Assembly (NCBI GenBank): GCA_964587515.1
Contig: CAZPMO010000211.1
Location: 1-7,803 of the forward strand
Source: CAZPMO01 sp964587515
GTDB taxonomy: Bacteria; Pseudomonadota; Alphaproteobacteria; MPNO01
DNA length: 7,803 nucleotides
Reading direction: 5' to 3'
Within the stretch, counting starts at the first letter, position 1; each line of letters opens with the position of its first letter. Position numbers and translations under genes: made by a program. Positions 6,885 to 7,803 of this stretch are shown one piece after another. Under the pieces are notes generated by a model that saw nothing but the letters and a program-made list of their open reading frames with translations, was not told the origin of the DNA and did no database searches.

Positions 6885-7803
6885 CGTGGCCCCGCAATGC
6901 CGACCACGAATATCCCAGCCGCGTCGGCGGCGCGGACCACATCGTCGCTGTCGATAATCAGGGCATTCCCCGCTTCAACCGCAATGCCGCGCAGACCGGC
7001 CGCCGCCGCGCGCGCCACCGTTTCCGGTCCGATCGCCGGCAGATCGATACGGCGTTCCTGGCCGGGCTTGCTGACCTTTACCAGGACGCCGCCCGGCCCC
7101 TCATGGCGGAGCGCAGCGCAGCGTTCGATCAGCCGGTCGGTGCCCTCGGCGGCTTCCACGCCGAGCACCAATCCCTGCTGAACGATCGCGCCCTGACCGA
7201 TATCAAGCCCACCGAGCGCCCGCGCGACCTCGGCGGCGCGCGTGATATCCGCAAGCGCGTCGTCATCCNNNNNNNNNNTTACCAACTGCGCCGTATCCAC
7301 GGCCACTTCGCCAAAGCCCGCTGCCAACGCCCGCGCGATTTGCCGTTCGGTCACCGGCGAGCAGCTTCCCGACATCACCAGCGCCCGCGCGACCTCGGCG
7401 GCGCGCGTGATATCCGCAAGCGCGTCGTCATCCGGCGCGACAACGCCATATTGCCGCTGTTCAGCCAGCAAACCATCGAGAACGGTCTCCGGCCCGATCA
7501 CCGTCAGCCCTTCATCCTCAAGCGCCCGGGCGAAGGCCGTCAAAAAGGAATCATCGCCGAACAACGCCTTGCCGATCCGCGCAAGAAATTTTACGGACCA
7601 GCCGTCGAGTGTCAGATCCGACATGGAAGGCCGGCCGACATTGCCGACGAACACCACTTCGCTGACGCCGGCGGCGCGCATCAACTTTATACCCTTGCCG
7701 CCCTGCCCCATCTTGACCCAGGCGTCTGGCGGCGTGGTGAGCCGGCCGGGATCGGCCTGGCCTTCGATGGCGAGAAGAAAGACCTCGCGGCCGCGCATAT
7801 GAC
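6881..7803 (-). CDS. lpxI: UDP-2,3-diacylglucosamine pyrophosphatase LpxI, 5'-partial and interrupted by an assembly gap
   Basis: LpxI (DUF1009 family) hydrolyses UDP-2,3-diacylglucosamine to lipid X and UMP in bacteria that lack LpxH. The recognisable parts are the N-terminal domain from GREVFLLAIEGQADP through VGNVGRPSMSDL and ALFGDDSFLTAFARALEDEG, then GLDIGQGAIVQQGLVLGVEA with EGTDRLIERC, and the C-terminal KVSKPGQERRIDLPAIGPET to the end. The frame is open to the right edge. The ATG at 7796-7798 is probably internal, because LpxI normally has about 25 more N-terminal residues with an IAGGG-type glycine motif. In the middle, the DDDALADITRAAEVARAL segment occurs twice around the N run, separated by a non-LpxI peptide (see separate entries). 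Removing one 165-base period (55 codons) keeps the frame and leaves 250 residues plus the missing N-terminus, which fits the usual 275-285. I infer an intact gene in the organism. It ends at TGA 6881-6883, overlapping lpxB. Confidence 0.9.
   Translation of the reverse strand, partial: HMRGREVFLLAIEGQADPGRLTTPPDAWVKMGQGGKGIKLMRAAGVSEVVFVGNVGRPSMSDLTLDGWSVKFLARIGKALFGDDSFLTAFARALEDEGLTVIGPETVLDGLLAEQRQYGVVAPDDDALADITRAAEVARALVMSGSCSPVTERQIARALAAGFGEVAVDTAQLVXXXXDDDALADITRAAEVARALGGLDIGQGAIVQQGLVLGVEAAEGTDRLIERCAALRHEGPGGVLVKVSKPGQERRIDLPAIGPETVARAAAAGLRGIAVEAGNALIIDSDDVVRAADAAGIFVVGIAGPR
7215..7268. repeat. Left copy of 54-bp direct repeat flanking the gap
   Basis: This copy is identical over 54 bases to 7380-7433. 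It ends directly at the N run. On the coding strand it joins smoothly to LpxI sequence downstream (ARAL then GGLDIGQG), which is the order expected in the family. It is therefore most likely the end of one contig that overlaps the next. Confidence 0.95.
7269..7278. other. Assembly gap (10 Ns)
   Basis: Ten undetermined bases interrupt lpxI. Ten is a common placeholder length, so the true distance is unknown. The identical flanking copies suggest the real distance is negative, meaning the contigs overlap. Confidence 0.98.
7279..7379 (-). other. Probable foreign segment: fragment resembling a four-carbon acid sugar kinase (DUF1537) C-terminal domain
   Basis: On the minus strand, in the frame carried over from lpxI, these 101 bases encode VMSGSCSPVTERQIARAL followed by AAGFGEVAVDTAQLV. 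This has no counterpart in LpxI. The SGSCSPVT..QI..A...GF pattern is recalled from the C-terminal nucleotide-binding domain of four-carbon acid sugar kinases (OtnK/DUF1537). The segment is bounded by the gap on one side and by the right 54-bp copy on the other. It most likely comes from elsewhere in the genome, or from another organism in the sample, and was joined here in assembly. It should not be annotated as a gene in this place. Confidence 0.65.
7380..7433. repeat. Right copy of 54-bp direct repeat flanking the gap
   Basis: This copy is identical to 7215-7268. On the coding strand it continues correctly from the LpxI N-terminal half (QRQYGVVAP into DDDALADITRAAEVARAL). Sequence then departs from LpxI at the 7379/7380 junction. 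It is interpreted as the true lpxI sequence near the end of the second contig. Confidence 0.95.

Noticed and set aside
7215..7433. 54-bp direct repeats as target-site duplication or attachment sites of a mobile element
   Set aside because: The repeats are lpxI coding sequence, they flank an N gap, and there is no integrase, transposase or element between them; contig overlap explains them better.

Overview
The window is high-GC DNA with tightly packed housekeeping genes. Gene content, gene order and protein sequence style all suggest an alphaproteobacterium, probably close to Rhodospirillales. Supporting signs are a LexA of alphaproteobacterial type, LpxI in place of LpxH, a ComEC without the metallo-beta-lactamase domain, and the lexA / comEC / gltX / gltA / lpxB / lpxI neighbourhood. 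A run of 10 Ns at 7269-7278 shows that this is a draft scaffold.

Layout. 1-124 (+) is the C-terminal end of lexA. 134-2239 (-) is comEC, convergent with lexA. A 139-bp divergent intergenic region follows. 2379-3779 (+) is gltX (glutamyl-tRNA synthetase) and 3883-5211 (+) is gltA (citrate synthase). From 5230 to the right edge three minus-strand genes form a tight operon read in the order lpxI, lpxB, gloA, joined by two 4-bp stop/start overlaps. LpxI and LpxB carry out consecutive steps of lipid A synthesis: LpxI makes lipid X from UDP-diacylglucosamine, and LpxB condenses lipid X with another UDP-diacylglucosamine to give the disaccharide. gloA (glyoxalase I, methylglyoxal detoxification) follows them by translational coupling.

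The most noteworthy feature is inside lpxI. The N run is flanked by two identical 54-bp copies of lpxI sequence (7215-7268 and 7380-7433). The 101 bases between the gap and the right copy do not look like LpxI; they encode a peptide resembling the C-terminal domain of four-carbon acid sugar kinases (DUF1537/OtnK family). Collapsing the two copies restores a normal LpxI in frame, so the simplest reading is a chimeric contig end and a false scaffold gap, not a broken gene. Smaller oddities are a perfect 24-bp in-frame tandem duplication in comEC and a patch of A/T-rich codons in gltX. I found no RNA gene, mobile element, CRISPR array or evidence of an undescribed system; this is an ordinary core-genome region.
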